The notes: generated from the sequence alone by a model not told the origin. Shown: positions 23,641 through 33,793, counted from the first letter of the stretch. The stretch is 64,000 bases of DNA from Xanthomonas boreopolis (GCA_014654535.1 BNBA01000023.1:1-64000), one strand, 5' to 3'. A program made the numbers and translations.

Positions 23641-26600
23641 TGATCGAGTTCACGGGTGAACGATTCGTGCCCACCGAGCATGGCGTGATCCGCCAGGAGC
23701 ACTTGCATCGTTATGCGTGGTGCCTGTCCTTGGTGCAAGGCCGGGATGTCCTGGATGTCGCAAGCGGGGAAGGCTACGGCAGCGCGATGCTGGCTTCCCG
23801 TGCTCGCTCGGTGCGCGGCGTGGATATATCCCAGGAAGCTGTCGAGCATGCTGCGGCGCGCTATGCGGGCATCGGCAATCTGAAATACCTGCAAGGTTCG
23901 GCTGCGGCCATCCCGTTGGCCGACGACAGTGTGGATGTGGTGGTCTCCTTCGAGACCATCGAGCACCTGCTCGAGCAGGAAGAGATGATGGCCGAGATCC
24001 GCCGGGTGCTGCGTGCCGATGGCATCCTCGTGATGTCGTCTCCGAACAAGGAGGTCTACTCCGACCGCGCGGGATATCACAACGAGTTCCACGTCAAAGA
24101 GTTGTACCAGGACGAGCTCCATGCGTTGGTCTCGCGCCATTTCCCTGCGTCGCGCCTGTACGGCCACCGCATGTCGGTTTGTTCCACGATAACTTCGCTC
24201 GACGGCAGTGCCGCGCAGCCTGTTTACCAGGCGTTGACCGATACCGTTGAAGGCGCCGTTGAGGAGCGAACCGCGGCGATCCCCGACGCGGTTTACTTCG
24301 TGGTTGTCGCGGCTGCCGATGCATCGCTGTTGCCGCGGTTGCCGGCGTCGGTCCTGTATGCGGAATCCGAAGACTTGTACGCCCATCACCACGAAGTTGC
24401 GCGATGGGCGCAGGCGCAGGATTCCGAGATCGGTGCTCTACGCGGCCATGTGGCACGCGAGCAAGGCATCGTGGCGGAACTGCACAGGCAACTGGAAGAA
24501 GCACGGCAACAGGAAAATATTCTACGGTCCGATGCCGAGCGGCTGCAGCAGCAACTCGCGGGGGAGCAGGCGCGGGCCGCTCGACTCGAATCGGCACTGG
24601 CCGAGGTCTGGGAAGTGCGTACCCGCCTGCAAGCGCAGATGAACGCCATGTCCAGCCTCACGGACGCTGCGCGCGCCGAGTTGCAGCAACGCCACTACCA
24701 GATCGAGCAGCTGATGCAGAGGTCTGGCGTTCCCTATCCGTCGAACTCCGATGCTGCCGTCGAAGATGATGCAAACGGGGTTTCGGCGCTACTGGCTTCC
24801 TATCGCGCGGAACTGCAATCGTTGCAGGACCTCACTGGCTCGTTGATCGGCTCGCGTTCTTGGCACGTCACAAAGCCGCTGCGCTTCGCCGGCCGTGTCT
24901 TGCGCGGGGAGTGGCGCGTGGTGCTGCAGTCCTTGCGCGCGTCCGGCCTGGCGCGGCACCCCCTGCTCAGGCCGATCGCGCCTATGGCCAAGCGCGTGCT
25001 GCTTCGCCACGACGAGTCGACGGTGGCGCCTTTGGATGGCCTGTTGCTGGAAGAGGCCAGGCGCGATCCGCAGAGGGTCATTGAGAACGTGCGTTTTTAC
25101 GACGTCCTCGAACCCGTGGTGAGCATCGTCATCCCCACTTACGGCAACTACGAGCAGAGCTTGGCCTGCGTGGCCTCCATCGCGCGGGTTGGCGCGAAAG
25201 TGCCGTTCGAGGTGCTGGTGCTGGAAGATGCATCCGGAGACGCAAGAATCGATGCGTTGGCGAAGATTCCCGGACTGCGTTATCACGCCAATTCCAAGAA
25301 CCTCGGCTTCCTGCGTTCCTGCAATCAGGCGTTGGTCCTCGCCAAGGGGCGCTACATTTGTTTGCTCAACAACGATACCGAGGTGCGCCCGGGGTGGCTC
25401 GATGCTCTCGTGGATGTATTCCAGTCGCGTCCGGATGCCGGTTTGGTCGGTTCCAAGCTGGTTTATCCTGACGGGCGGCTGCAGGAGGCTGGAGGCATCG
25501 TTTGGTCGGACGGAAGTGCCTGGAACTTCGGGCGCCTCGATGATCCGTCGCGCCCGGCGTACGGCTATCTGAAGGAGGTGGACTATGTGTCCGGCGCATC
25601 GATCATGCTGCCGACGGATTTGTTCCGTGAGCTGGGTGGGTTCGATGAGCATTTCGCACCAGCCTATTACGAGGATACCGATATAGCCTTCCGCGTGCGT
25701 GCTAGTGGCTTGAAGGTCTACATGCAGCCGGCCTCGGTGGTGGTGCATTACGAAGGGGTGTCCAGCGGCACCGACGAGGGCAGTGGGGTGAAAGCTTGGC
25801 AGGCGATCAACAGGGACAAGTTCCTCGAGCGCTGGCAGGAAACCTTGCGGGAGGCACAGTTCGCCAATGGCGAGCACGTATTCCTGGCCCGCGATCGATC
25901 CCGCGGGAAGCGCCATGTCCTTGTTGTCGATCATTACATCCCCCAGCCGGACCGCGACGCTGGATCGCGTGCGACCTGCCAGGTTCTGCAGACGCTCGTG
26001 CAGGAAGGTTGCCAGGTCACCTTCTGGCCAGCCAATGCCTACTACGATGCGGAGTACGCATCGCCGCTACAGCGTATGGGCATCGAGGTTATGCACGGCT
26101 CCGAATGCGTGGGCGCGGCCGGATTCGAAAATTGGATGGCCGAGCATGGCCGCTACCTGGAGGCGGTGATCCTTAACCGGCCGCACATTTCGGCCGAACT
26201 CGTAGCCAGCGTCCGCCGGCACAGTACTGCCACCTTGGTTTACTACGGTCACGACATCCACCATTTGCGCATGCAGCAGCAGCTGGTGCTGCAGCCGGAT
26301 AGCGAACTTGCGCAGGAGACTGACCGCTATCGCGATCTCGAACACACGCTGTGGCAGCAGGCCGATGTGGTGCTTTATCCTTCTGCTGATGAGACCGAGC
26401 ATGTGCGTAGCTGGTTGGCCGCGCACGCTCCGACGGCCACTAGTCGGGTCGAGACTATTCCGCTGTATGCCTTCGAGTTAAAGGATGCGCTTCCCACTCC
26501 GCAGGGGCGGAAGGATATTCTGTTCGTAGCAGGATTCGCGCATGCGCCCAACGTCGATGCGGCAAAGTGGTTCGTCAACGAGGTGCTGCCACTGGTCGAA

Positions 26601-27074
26601 CGCGAAGTCCCCGATGTGCGGGTGAGCCTGGTTGGCTCGAATCCTCGCCCGGAGGTGCAAGCCCTCGCATCGGGGCGCATTGAAGTAACGGGCTATGTCA
26701 GCGATGCGCGTCTTGAGGCGTATTACGCGCATGCTCGAGTCGCGGTCGCGCCTTTGCGATTCGGTGGTGGCGTGAAGGGCAAAGTGCTTGAAGCTTTTCG
26801 CCACGGCGTGCCGTGCGTTACCACTTCAGTGGGCATGCAGGGCTTGGCGGGTGCAGGCGCTTTTATGCCGATATCCGATGAGCCGGCTGCGATGGCCGTG
26901 CACATCATTGCGTTGCTGCGTGATGACGCGCTATGGCGGAAGATATCGGCAGCCGAGCGGGCTTTCATCGAGCAGGAGTATTCGCGCGATGCGCTACGGC
27001 GCGTCCTGTCCGCGTCGTTGAGGCCCGCGGGACATGGACATGACCTGGGCAAGGAGAGCGGCGGGACAACGTAA
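23640..27074 (+). CDS. Giant fusion: SAM methyltransferase - coiled coil - GT2 - GT4 (O-antigen synthesis/capping)
   Basis: 1144 aa. Residues 1-210: class I methyltransferase ([14 protein letters not shown] near 35-50; [17 protein letters not shown]). Residues about 250-365: long heptad coiled coil. Residues about 400-460: [17 protein letters not shown] linker typical of large polysaccharide enzymes. About 490-745: GT-A glycosyltransferase 2 ([38 protein letters not shown]). About 770-1120: GT-B family 4 ([21 protein letters not shown]). It overlaps wzt by one base. By analogy with WbdD/WbdA of E. coli O9a, a methyltransferase plus coiled coil may cap the chain and set its length, while the two GT domains extend it; this role is inferred. 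Products of similar architecture are annotated only as glycosyltransferases. Confidence 0.85.
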   Translation: MIEFTGERFVPTEHGVIRQEHLHRYAWCLSLVQGRDVLDVASGEGYGSAMLASRARSVRGVDISQEAVEHAAARYAGIGNLKYLQGSAAAIPLADDSVDVVVSFETIEHLLEQEEMMAEIRRVLRADGILVMSSPNKEVYSDRAGYHNEFHVKELYQDELHALVSRHFPASRLYGHRMSVCSTITSLDGSAAQPVYQALTDTVEGAVEERTAAIPDAVYFVVVAAADASLLPRLPASVLYAESEDLYAHHHEVARWAQAQDSEIGALRGHVAREQGIVAELHRQLEEARQQENILRSDAERLQQQLAGEQARAARLESALAEVWEVRTRLQAQMNAMSSLTDAARAELQQRHYQIEQLMQRSGVPYPSNSDAAVEDDANGVSALLASYRAELQSLQDLTGSLIGSRSWHVTKPLRFAGRVLRGEWRVVLQSLRASGLARHPLLRPIAPMAKRVLLRHDESTVAPLDGLLLEEARRDPQRVIENVRFYDVLEPVVSIVIPTYGNYEQSLACVASIARVGAKVPFEVLVLEDASGDARIDALAKIPGLRYHANSKNLGFLRSCNQALVLAKGRYICLLNNDTEVRPGWLDALVDVFQSRPDAGLVGSKLVYPDGRLQEAGGIVWSDGSAWNFGRLDDPSRPAYGYLKEVDYVSGASIMLPTDLFRELGGFDEHFAPAYYEDTDIAFRVRASGLKVYMQPASVVVHYEGVSSGTDEGSGVKAWQAINRDKFLERWQETLREAQFANGEHVFLARDRSRGKRHVLVVDHYIPQPDRDAGSRATCQVLQTLVQEGCQVTFWPANAYYDAEYASPLQRMGIEVMHGSECVGAAGFENWMAEHGRYLEAVILNRPHISAELVASVRRHSTATLVYYGHDIHHLRMQQQLVLQPDSELAQETDRYRDLEHTLWQQADVVLYPSADETEHVRSWLAAHAPTATSRVETIPLYAFELKDALPTPQGRKDILFVAGFAHAPNVDAAKWFVNEVLPLVEREVPDVRVSLVGSNPRPEVQALASGRIEVTGYVSDARLEAYYAHARVAVAPLRFGGGVKGKVLEAFRHGVPCVTTSVGMQGLAGAGAFMPISDEPAAMAVHIIALLRDDALWRKISAAERAFIEQEYSRDALRRVLSASLRPAGHGHDLGKESGGTT

Positions 27075-27078
27075 ACGT

Positions 27079-28842
27079 ATGCGTGAGGCTACAGCTATCA
27101 GTTCGCTAAAATTGCGCGATCGCAGCACCGCAGTGGTAGTGGTGATCGCGATGATATTCGCCGCCATTCATCAGGTGTTCGTCAATCGCGCGCACCCGAA
27201 TGCGCTGTATATGGATTCGTTGCGGCTGCTGTTTCAATTGGATCAGTGGCAAGCCGGGCATTTATCCACGTTTGAATTCTGGGGTGGGTCTTCGCATCGC
27301 GGATTCGTGAATCAGTTGTTTTTGTGGGCGAATGTTAGCCTCTTCGATCTGGATGTGTTACTGGCTAATCGTCTTACCGGTGCGGTAATTGCCCTCGTTG
27401 CGATTATCCTGGGTATGGCGTGGATGGCCGACATGCGCAGGCAGCCAGGTGTTCGCCGGCCGGTCCTGGAGATCGTGGTCGCGACGATAATATCTGCACT
27501 GTGCTTCAGTTGGGCAGGTTATGAACTGTTGACGCTAGACCTGGGCCTGCCATTGTGGACGAAGAATCTAGTCTTCGTATTCTTTTTCTTTGGTCACGCT
27601 CATTTGCTTTCGGGACGCTCGCGTTACCCTGCGCTTTGGGTGATAGGGCTTACGCTGGCCGCGCCCGTGGTGGTGCTGGTCTTTGGCATGGGCTGGAACT
27701 ATGCCTTCGTCTGTGCTGTGCTGACGGTGCAGGTGTTTTCGTTCCTGCCGCATTGGCGTGCCGAAGGCCGTTGGACAGGCGTCCTGCCCAGCGTGGCCAT
27801 CCTGCTGTCGATGGGCGCCTACCTGCTTGGCGGCTCGGTCACAGATGCCTCCACCAGGAATGGTTTCAACCACGGCCCGAGTGCCCTGGTATTGCCGTTC
27901 TACGCGATGGGTTCGGCCGTCGGCTACCCACAGGCAGTGCTGATGGGTAAGCTGCCAATGCCGATGATCGCGGTGATCGGTGGCGTCGTGCTAATAGTGG
28001 CTGTACTGGCTCTTTTCGCATGGTTGCGACGCGGTGCTCCGGGTTCTCGGCTTCCGGTGGCACTGGTGCTGTATGGCGGGTTAGTGGCGGTGTCTGTCAC
28101 CCTTGCGCGCGGCGCCGATGGCCCGCCTGCTGTCATGGCCTCCCGCTACTACATGGACCTGATGTTGGGCCTGGTGGGCGTGATTTGGTTGGCCGGACGC
28201 GAACTGCAGGCGGTCCACAAATCCGCTACCCCGACCTGGAAAGTTCTGACATGCGGGCTGTTAGCAGGTGTAGTGATCGCGCAGCTGCTCACCTACGGTA
28301 ACGAGTGGAGGGCGAGTCCTTATCGTGCGGCGATCTTTGCTGCCATGAACGAGGCGCTCCTCCGGTCGGTTCCGGACGAGTCAGCGGCTAGCCTGCTGCA
28401 GTCGCCTCTGGATCATGCCAGGAAGGGCGTCGAGGTCATGCGCAACCGCCAACTGGCACTCTACTCGGGCGGTGCAATCGCCACTTGCTCTACGCGTGCC
28501 ATTGAATACAACCAAGGTTGGCATCAGTCCGAAGGCAATGTGCGATGGAGTAGCGGAAGGGCGTTACTGACGCTTCCGCCCTGTTCCTGCGCTTATTTTG
28601 CGGACCTGTATGTGCCGGAAAACCAACCGAAGCGGCAGGTGCGGGTCGTCGCGAAGAACCACGAGGACAGTATGCTTACGGTCGAGCCGGGCCAATCCGT
28701 GCGTGCTCGCCTTGGCAACGACCATGTCGAGCTGGATGTAACCCCTGTTAGCATTCCCAGCCGAGACCATCCCGGCAATAGGGACGGTCGCGAATTGGGC
28801 GTACTGCTTACCGGCTTCTCCGTTAGCTGCGAGACGCCTTGA
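27079..28842 (+). CDS. Polytopic membrane protein of unknown function in O-antigen cluster
   Basis: 587 aa with about ten hydrophobic helices in the first 430 residues (such as AVVVVIAMIFAAIH, LVFVFFFFGHAHLL, MIAVIGGVVLIVAVLALF) and a soluble C-terminal region of about 150 residues. The layout resembles GT-C glycosyltransferases or Gtr-type proteins with a periplasmic C-domain, but I see no diagnostic DxD or ExD motif that I would rely on, although YMDSLRLLFQLDQW lies in the first loop where GT-C catalytic acids are found. The ATG at 27079, 4 nt after the previous stop, is chosen; an earlier ATG at 27034 would overlap. GC is clearly lower than the window average. Next genes are GtrA-like and a GT2, suggesting side-chain addition. 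Confidence 0.6.
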   Translation: MREATAISSLKLRDRSTAVVVVIAMIFAAIHQVFVNRAHPNALYMDSLRLLFQLDQWQAGHLSTFEFWGGSSHRGFVNQLFLWANVSLFDLDVLLANRLTGAVIALVAIILGMAWMADMRRQPGVRRPVLEIVVATIISALCFSWAGYELLTLDLGLPLWTKNLVFVFFFFGHAHLLSGRSRYPALWVIGLTLAAPVVVLVFGMGWNYAFVCAVLTVQVFSFLPHWRAEGRWTGVLPSVAILLSMGAYLLGGSVTDASTRNGFNHGPSALVLPFYAMGSAVGYPQAVLMGKLPMPMIAVIGGVVLIVAVLALFAWLRRGAPGSRLPVALVLYGGLVAVSVTLARGADGPPAVMASRYYMDLMLGLVGVIWLAGRELQAVHKSATPTWKVLTCGLLAGVVIAQLLTYGNEWRASPYRAAIFAAMNEALLRSVPDESAASLLQSPLDHARKGVEVMRNRQLALYSGGAIATCSTRAIEYNQGWHQSEGNVRWSSGRALLTLPPCSCAYFADLYVPENQPKRQVRVVAKNHEDSMLTVEPGQSVRARLGNDHVELDVTPVSIPSRDHPGNRDGRELGVLLTGFSVSCETP

Positions 28843-28844
28843 AG

Positions 28845-29321
28845 ATGGCTGATGAGGACAAAAAGCCGTTGGCGTTCGCCCAAAGCCCACCGGGTCCGTT
28901 GCAGCGACTGATCAAGGATCAGCGGATCCTGTTCCTGCTGGTCGGCGGTGCCAACACTGCTTTCAGCACCGCCTTGTTCGCCGGTCTGGTGCTGTTGTTG
29001 GGGCCGGACGTACCCTCGGTGGTCAGCCTGGGTATCGCCTGGATAACGTCGCTGGTGTTGGTGTTCTTCGTATACCGGCGGCTGGTGTTCCGGGTTACCG
29101 GCAATGGCTGGCGCGACTTCCTGCGCTTCACAAGCGTCAATATCGGTAGCCTATTGTTGAATATGGGAGCGCTGGCTCTGCTGGCCGATGTGCTGGGCCT
29201 GCCCGCCATTCCGACCCAGGTCGCCATCACCGTCCTGGTGGTGGTCTTCAACTATGTCGGCCACAAGTATTTTTCGTTCCGGCGCGCACCGGAGCCGCCC
29301 ACTGGAGAGAACAAGGAATGA
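28845..29321 (+). CDS. GtrA-family membrane protein (putative flippase)
   Basis: 158 aa, four membrane helices, GtrA (PF04138) pattern: RILFLLVGGANTAFSTALF at the first helix and the closing FNYVGHKYFSFRR. GtrA proteins are thought to flip undecaprenyl-phosphate-linked sugars for O-antigen decoration. A preceding in-frame TTG two codons upstream is ignored. It starts 2 nt after the membrane-protein gene and overlaps the following GT2 by 4 nt (ATGA). Confidence 0.87.
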   Translation: MADEDKKPLAFAQSPPGPLQRLIKDQRILFLLVGGANTAFSTALFAGLVLLLGPDVPSVVSLGIAWITSLVLVFFVYRRLVFRVTGNGWRDFLRFTSVNIGSLLLNMGALALLADVLGLPAIPTQVAITVLVVVFNYVGHKYFSFRRAPEPPTGENKE

Positions 29322-30157
29322 GTCCCCGGGTTTCGGTTGTCGTACCCGCGTACAGGAACGTCGAGTACCTCGCGCAAACGCTGGATTCGATCCTGGCGCA
29401 GGACTACGACGACTTCGAGTTGGTCGTGGCGGACCATTCCTCCAATGACGGTACCGACGAGCTGCTGGCTGGCTATGCGGATCACTCGAAGGTGCGCGTG
29501 CTCAGTCCTACGCCAGCCGGTGGCGGTGCCAAGGCGAACTGGGATCGCGTGAGCATGGCTGCACGTGGCGAGCTGCTGAAGCTGGTCTGCGGAGACGACC
29601 TGATCGCACCGAATGCCCTTAGTCGCCAAGTCGCGGCATTGGATGCCCACCCAACGGCGGTACTGGTGGCCTGCCAGCGCGATCTGGTGGATGCATACGG
29701 CAAGGTGGTGATCGCCGCGCGCGGGCTGGGGTCGTTGCGCGGACTGGTCAGTGGCCGCGACGCCGTACGCGCTTCGGTGCGGGCGGGCACCAATCTGTTC
29801 GGTGAGCCGGGCTGCGTGCTGTTTCGCCGGGAACTGCTGGTGAAAGCGGGAGGGTGGGACAATACATATCCTTACTTGATCGACCAGGCGAGTTACTCGG
29901 CGATCATGCTGCAGGGGGATATGGTCGCACTGCGCGAGAGTCTGGCGAGCTTCCGCATCAATGCGGGGCAATGGAGCGTGCGGTTGGTGAACGACCAGGC
30001 GCGACAGGCCATCGGTTTCCACAAGACGTTGGCGCTGGCCGATCCCGATCTCATCCCGGCCATGACGCTGCGCCTAGGCAACCTGAAAGCGCGCCTGATG
30101 GCGCATGCGAGGCGCCTGGCCTATTTGTACCTGGGACACCGAATGGGGAAGGCCTGA
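29318..30157 (+). CDS. Glycosyltransferase family 2
   Basis: 279 aa. GT-A fold: VSVVVPAYRNVEYLAQTLDS, DHSSNDGTDELL, and a CGDDLIAPNAL segment that supplies the DxD-like metal site. FGEPGCVLFRRELLVKAGGW and LIDQASYSAIML complete the family pattern. No membrane segment, so it is a soluble or peripheral transferase adding one sugar to the O-unit. Co-translated with gtrA. It converges on another GT2 gene with only 17 bp between the stops, and no terminator is visible there. Confidence 0.88.
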   Translation: MSPRVSVVVPAYRNVEYLAQTLDSILAQDYDDFELVVADHSSNDGTDELLAGYADHSKVRVLSPTPAGGGAKANWDRVSMAARGELLKLVCGDDLIAPNALSRQVAALDAHPTAVLVACQRDLVDAYGKVVIAARGLGSLRGLVSGRDAVRASVRAGTNLFGEPGCVLFRRELLVKAGGWDNTYPYLIDQASYSAIMLQGDMVALRESLASFRINAGQWSVRLVNDQARQAIGFHKTLALADPDLIPAMTLRLGNLKARLMAHARRLAYLYLGHRMGKA

Positions 30158-30174
30158 ATCCGCCGTGCAGTGGA

Positions 30175-31131
30175 TCAGCCGCGATCGACCTGGCCCTGGT
30201 CGTCCAAGTTGGCGGTCCTTCCGATGACGTACTGGGGACGATTGTTGATGTTCAACAGGATGCGGCCCGTGTACTCGCCGATCGCTCCCAGTGCCAGCAA
30301 TTGCAGCCCTCCCATGAACAGGATGGTGATGATTAGCGATGGCCACCCGACCGCCATCTGGGGCGTATGCAGCTTCTGCCAGAACACGACCACCGCAAGC
30401 AGGAAAGCGACAAGAGAAGCAGCCATGCCCGCCAATGAAACAAATCGCAGCGGGACGATGGAAAAGCTGGTGGCCATCTGCAACCACAGCGAGATCGATT
30501 TCTTCAGGCTATAGCCGGACTTGCCATCGCTGCGGGCATGGTGTTGCGCCTGAATGGTGACGATGTTGTCGGTGCTCTGGAGCAGCAATCCGTCCAGATA
30601 GACAAAGGGACCGTTGTAGCGGCTGGCCTCGTCCCGGATTTCGGCGCGGAAACCCCGGAATGGAGAGAGATACAGGCCCCTTGGTTTTTTCAATAGGCGG
30701 CTGGCGACAAAGTCGTTGAATGCGCTGCCGAGGCGTTTCCATAACGCATGCTGGCGCGCTTCGAACTGCACGTAACACAAATCAGCATTCTGCAATGCTT
30801 TCAGAATGCGCGGAATATCGTCCGGATCATGCTGCAGGTCATCATCCATTGTGACGATGAAACGTCCGCTTGCCACGCTAAGCCCTGCCATGATGGCGTT
30901 GTGCTGGCCAGCATTCCTGCGCAAGTCCAATCCGCGCAGCCAGGGGCGCGTAGCGGCCAGATCGGAAATCACTTGCCAGGAATCATCCGGGCCGTGGTCG
31001 TGCACCAGCACGACTTCGTAGCGGCCTCGGCCAACCGAGCTGTCCAGTGCGGATTCGAGACGCACAGCAAGCTGAGGAAGGATGGTGGCACTGCCATAAA
31101 CGGGAATGACGACTGAAACCTCAAGAGTCAT
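30175..31131 (-). CDS. Membrane-anchored glycosyltransferase 2 (GtrB/DPM-like)
   Basis: 318 aa. N-terminal GT2 domain (VSVVIPVYGSATILPQL, MDDDLQHDPDDIP, SDGKSGYSLKKSISLWLQM) and two C-terminal membrane helices (SLAGMAASLVAFLLAVVVF; LIITILFMGGLQLLALGAIGE). This is the layout of bactoprenol-phosphate glycosyltransferases, which charge undecaprenyl phosphate with a sugar that GtrA flips. It may therefore supply the donor used with the GtrA protein on the opposite strand. Its start overlaps the upstream SDR gene by 11 nt. Confidence 0.88.
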   Translation of the reverse strand: MTLEVSVVIPVYGSATILPQLAVRLESALDSSVGRGRYEVVLVHDHGPDDSWQVISDLAATRPWLRGLDLRRNAGQHNAIMAGLSVASGRFIVTMDDDLQHDPDDIPRILKALQNADLCYVQFEARQHALWKRLGSAFNDFVASRLLKKPRGLYLSPFRGFRAEIRDEASRYNGPFVYLDGLLLQSTDNIVTIQAQHHARSDGKSGYSLKKSISLWLQMATSFSIVPLRFVSLAGMAASLVAFLLAVVVFWQKLHTPQMAVGWPSLIITILFMGGLQLLALGAIGEYTGRILLNINNRPQYVIGRTANLDDQGQVDRG

Positions 31132-31810
31132 GGGAGGCTCCGTAATATTTTTCGATCAATGATCGGGGGTAGTCGGGGCCGAGGTCGAGCTCGAGCCGAT
31201 GAGCGATGGAAAGGGCTTCCCTCGCGTCGATCTGCATGGCATCCCCGCGGTCCTCCAGATCGAAGAGCGCTTTTTTCCCCAGCACCTGCTCGAACAGCGC
31301 AATGATCTCGGGCATCGTCAAAGTGTGCGGCGACGCGATGGGAATGGCTTGCGACGTCGGGCTATTGATCAATTCCGTGGCGATGGCGACGACGTCGTCG
31401 ATGTCGATCAGGTTGCGCTGTGCATTCCGCCATACCGTGAATCGTTCGCCCGCGAGAATGCGATCGCGGAGAAAGTTGGTAAGCGTATGCGGGTTCGCCG
31501 TTCGGCCGACGACCTGGGGCAAGCGCAGGACGAGTCCGCCGCTGCTTCCCATGACCAACTGCTCCATCTGGCGCTTATGCTCGAAGTACGGACTGGTTTG
31601 CGCCGAATTGGCGACATTGCAGCTTCCGAAGTACACCAGGCGGGGGCGGCGCTGCGAGATGGCCTCCTCCAGCAACTGCCTTTCGCGCATGAATGCGGCG
31701 GGATCGCGCTCCTGGGAGTTCGAAACGCCGGAGGCAAACAGCAGTACGTCCCGTTCGTTGCCGAATCGAGGCGCGAATGCACGTGCAATCAGCCCGGAAC
31801 CAATAATCAT
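31121..31810 (-). CDS. Short NAD-dependent epimerase/dehydratase-like protein (SDR)
   Basis: 229 aa. A Rossmann start MIIGSGLIARAF replaces the usual GxxGxxG, followed by VYFGSCNVANSAQTSPYFEHKRQMEQLV, where SC and YxxxK match the SDR catalytic triad, and FTVWRNAQRNLIDIDDVVAIA. It is shorter than typical extended SDRs (about 300 aa). Probable role: making or modifying the nucleotide sugar used by the overlapping GT2 gene. A longer upstream extension of the frame is not conserved-looking. The 207 bp between this gene and etfA hold nothing I recognise. Confidence 0.72.
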   Translation of the reverse strand: MIIGSGLIARAFAPRFGNERDVLLFASGVSNSQERDPAAFMRERQLLEEAISQRRPRLVYFGSCNVANSAQTSPYFEHKRQMEQLVMGSSGGLVLRLPQVVGRTANPHTLTNFLRDRILAGERFTVWRNAQRNLIDIDDVVAIATELINSPTSQAIPIASPHTLTMPEIIALFEQVLGKKALFDLEDRGDAMQIDAREALSIAHRLELDLGPDYPRSLIEKYYGASHDS

Positions 31811-32017
31811 GCAAGCAGAAATGATCCAATAGCTGCCTGGACGGCCGTCCTGGCAAGTTCCAAACCTGAGAAGAACGCGCGCTGCATCCCCGTCCCGGGC
31901 GTCCCCCCGGTCGGCAGAGGCTACAGGAGTCCGCTCGCACTGGCAAAAGCAGTGCGCCCCCAGTGTGCGCGGAATCGCCGCGCCCCGGACCGATGCCAAG
32001 GCGCGGCCCGCCTGCCC

Positions 32018-32962
32018 TTACAGTGCCGCTTCCAGCTCCGGCAGCAGCTTGAACAGGTCCCCTACCAACCCGATATCCGCGATCTCGAAGATCGGCGCAT
32101 CGGCGTCCTTGTTGATCGCCACGATCGTGCCGGCGTCCTTGATGCCGGTCAGGTGCTGGATCGCACCGCTGATGCCGATCGCGACGTACAGTTCGGGCGC
32201 GATGATCTTGCCGGTCTGGCCTACCTGCAGTTCGTTCGGGACGTAGCCGGCGTCCACCGCCGCGCGCGAGGCGCCGACCGCGGCACCGAGCTTGTCGGCG
32301 AGCTGGTAGATGATCTGGAAGTTCTCGGCCGAGCCGACGCCGCGGCCGCCGGAGACGACGCGCTTGGCGCTCTGCAGGTCCGGGCGGTCGGATTTGCCGG
32401 CGGCCAGGCCGACGAAGCGGGTGTGGCCGGGCAGGGCGGCGGAGACGTTCGCCGCCTCTACCGGCGCGTTGCCGCCCTGGGCGGCTTCCGGCCATGACGC
32501 GGTACGCACGGTGGCCACGACGACCTGGTCGGCCGGTGCCTCCACGGTGATGATGGCATTGCCTGCGTAGATCGGGCGCTTGAAGGTGTGGCTGCCCTCG
32601 ACGGCCATCAGGTCGGAGACCTGGTTGACGCCGAGCAGGGCAGCCACCGCCGGCATCAAGTCCTTGCCGAAGGTCGTGGACGGGCCGAACACGTGGCTAT
32701 AGCCACCGGTCTTGGCGATCTCGACGATCTGCGGCGCCAGCGTTTGCGCGATCGCATGCTCGTTGGCGGGGTTGGCGATGGCCAGCACCTTCGACACGCC
32801 GGCGATCCCGGCGGCCTGGGCGGCGATTGCATTCGGGTCGGCGGCCAGCACGACGATGTCGACGGCTGCGCCATCGATCGCCTGCGCGGCGCTGACGGTC
32901 TTGGCCGTTGCGCCATTGAGCTGGCCATGGAGGTGTTCGGCGACTACCAGGATCTTAGACAT
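32018..32962 (-). CDS. etfA: Electron transfer flavoprotein alpha subunit
   Basis: 314 aa. With EtfB it carries electrons from acyl-CoA and related dehydrogenases to ETF-ubiquinone oxidoreductase (gene at 42-43.7 kb). The C-terminal FAD domain shows [43 protein letters not shown] and [18 protein letters not shown]. It follows etfB after 84 bp. It is the right boundary of the O-antigen island. Confidence 0.96.
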   Translation of the reverse strand: MSKILVVAEHLHGQLNGATAKTVSAAQAIDGAAVDIVVLAADPNAIAAQAAGIAGVSKVLAIANPANEHAIAQTLAPQIVEIAKTGGYSHVFGPSTTFGKDLMPAVAALLGVNQVSDLMAVEGSHTFKRPIYAGNAIITVEAPADQVVVATVRTASWPEAAQGGNAPVEAANVSAALPGHTRFVGLAAGKSDRPDLQSAKRVVSGGRGVGSAENFQIIYQLADKLGAAVGASRAAVDAGYVPNELQVGQTGKIIAPELYVAIGISGAIQHLTGIKDAGTIVAINKDADAPIFEIADIGLVGDLFKLLPELEAAL

Positions 32963-33046
32963 CGGAACGTCCTTAAAATGTAGGGCACAAGGGCTTCGGC
33001 ATTGGAAAGTCCGGCCACGGATGGCCGGGCTCTTGATCGGGGACGA

Positions 33047-33793
33047 TCACAAGAGCCCCTTCTGCTTGAGTGCGGCCACCAGCTCGGCGGCGTCCTTGAC
33101 CATCACGCCGCGGCTGCGCTTGGCCGGGGCGGCGTAGTGCGTGGTCTTCAGGCTGTCGTTGGCCTCCACGCCGAGGTCGGCGAAGGCGATCGTTTCCAGC
33201 GGCTTGCTCTTGGCCTTCATGATGTCCGGCAGCTTGATGAAGCGCGGCTCGTTCAGGCGCAGGTCGGTGGTGACCACGGCCGGCAGGTCCACTTCCAGCG
33301 TTTCCAGGCCGGCGTCCACCTCGCGGGTCACGGTGGCCTTGTCGCCGGCGATCTCGAGCTTGCTGGCGAAGGTCGCCTGCGGGCGGCCCCACAGCGTGGC
33401 CAGCATCTGGCCGGTCTGGTTGGCGTCGTCGTCGATCGCCTGCTTGCCCAGGATGACCAACTGCGGCTGCTCCTTCTCGACCAGCTTGAGCAGGGTCCTG
33501 GCGGCGGTCAGCGGCTGGATCGGGGCGTCGGCGACCACGTGGATGGCGCGGTTCGCGCCCATCGCCAGGCCATTGCGCAGGTGCGCGGCGGCGTCGGCCG
33601 GGGCGATCGTGGCGACCACGACCTCGCTGGCCAAGCCCTTGTCGCGCAGGCGCAGGGCCTCTTCGAGCGCGATTTCGTCGAACGGATTGGCCGACAGCTT
33701 GACGCCGTCCGTGACCACGCCGGAACCGTCCGGCTTCACCTGGATGCGGACGTTGTAGTCCACCACGCGCTTGTAGGCGACGAGGATTTTCAT
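33047..33793 (-). CDS. etfB: Electron transfer flavoprotein beta subunit
   Basis: 248 aa. MKILVAYKRVVDYNVRIQVK at the start and the AMP-binding/docking segments NPFDEIALEEALRL, LVILGKQAIDDDANQTGQML and the recognition loop near DLPAVVTTDLRLNEPRF are all standard. It is the first gene of the etfBA operon, divergent from rfbB across 216 bp. Confidence 0.96.
   Translation of the reverse strand: MKILVAYKRVVDYNVRIQVKPDGSGVVTDGVKLSANPFDEIALEEALRLRDKGLASEVVVATIAPADAAAHLRNGLAMGANRAIHVVADAPIQPLTAARTLLKLVEKEQPQLVILGKQAIDDDANQTGQMLATLWGRPQATFASKLEIAGDKATVTREVDAGLETLEVDLPAVVTTDLRLNEPRFIKLPDIMKAKSKPLETIAFADLGVEANDSLKTTHYAAPAKRSRGVMVKDAAELVAALKQKGLL

Noticed and set aside
23640-27074. Frameshift or assembly fusion creating the giant methyltransferase-glycosyltransferase gene
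   Set aside because: The frame is continuous with coherent domains and linker throughout, and a [11 protein letters not shown]-type linker is known from other multi-domain polysaccharide enzymes.
31811-31999. 63-residue N-terminal extension of the SDR protein
   Set aside because: The extension is Cys/Arg-rich and non-conserved; the Rossmann motif begins at the Met encoded at 31808-31810.
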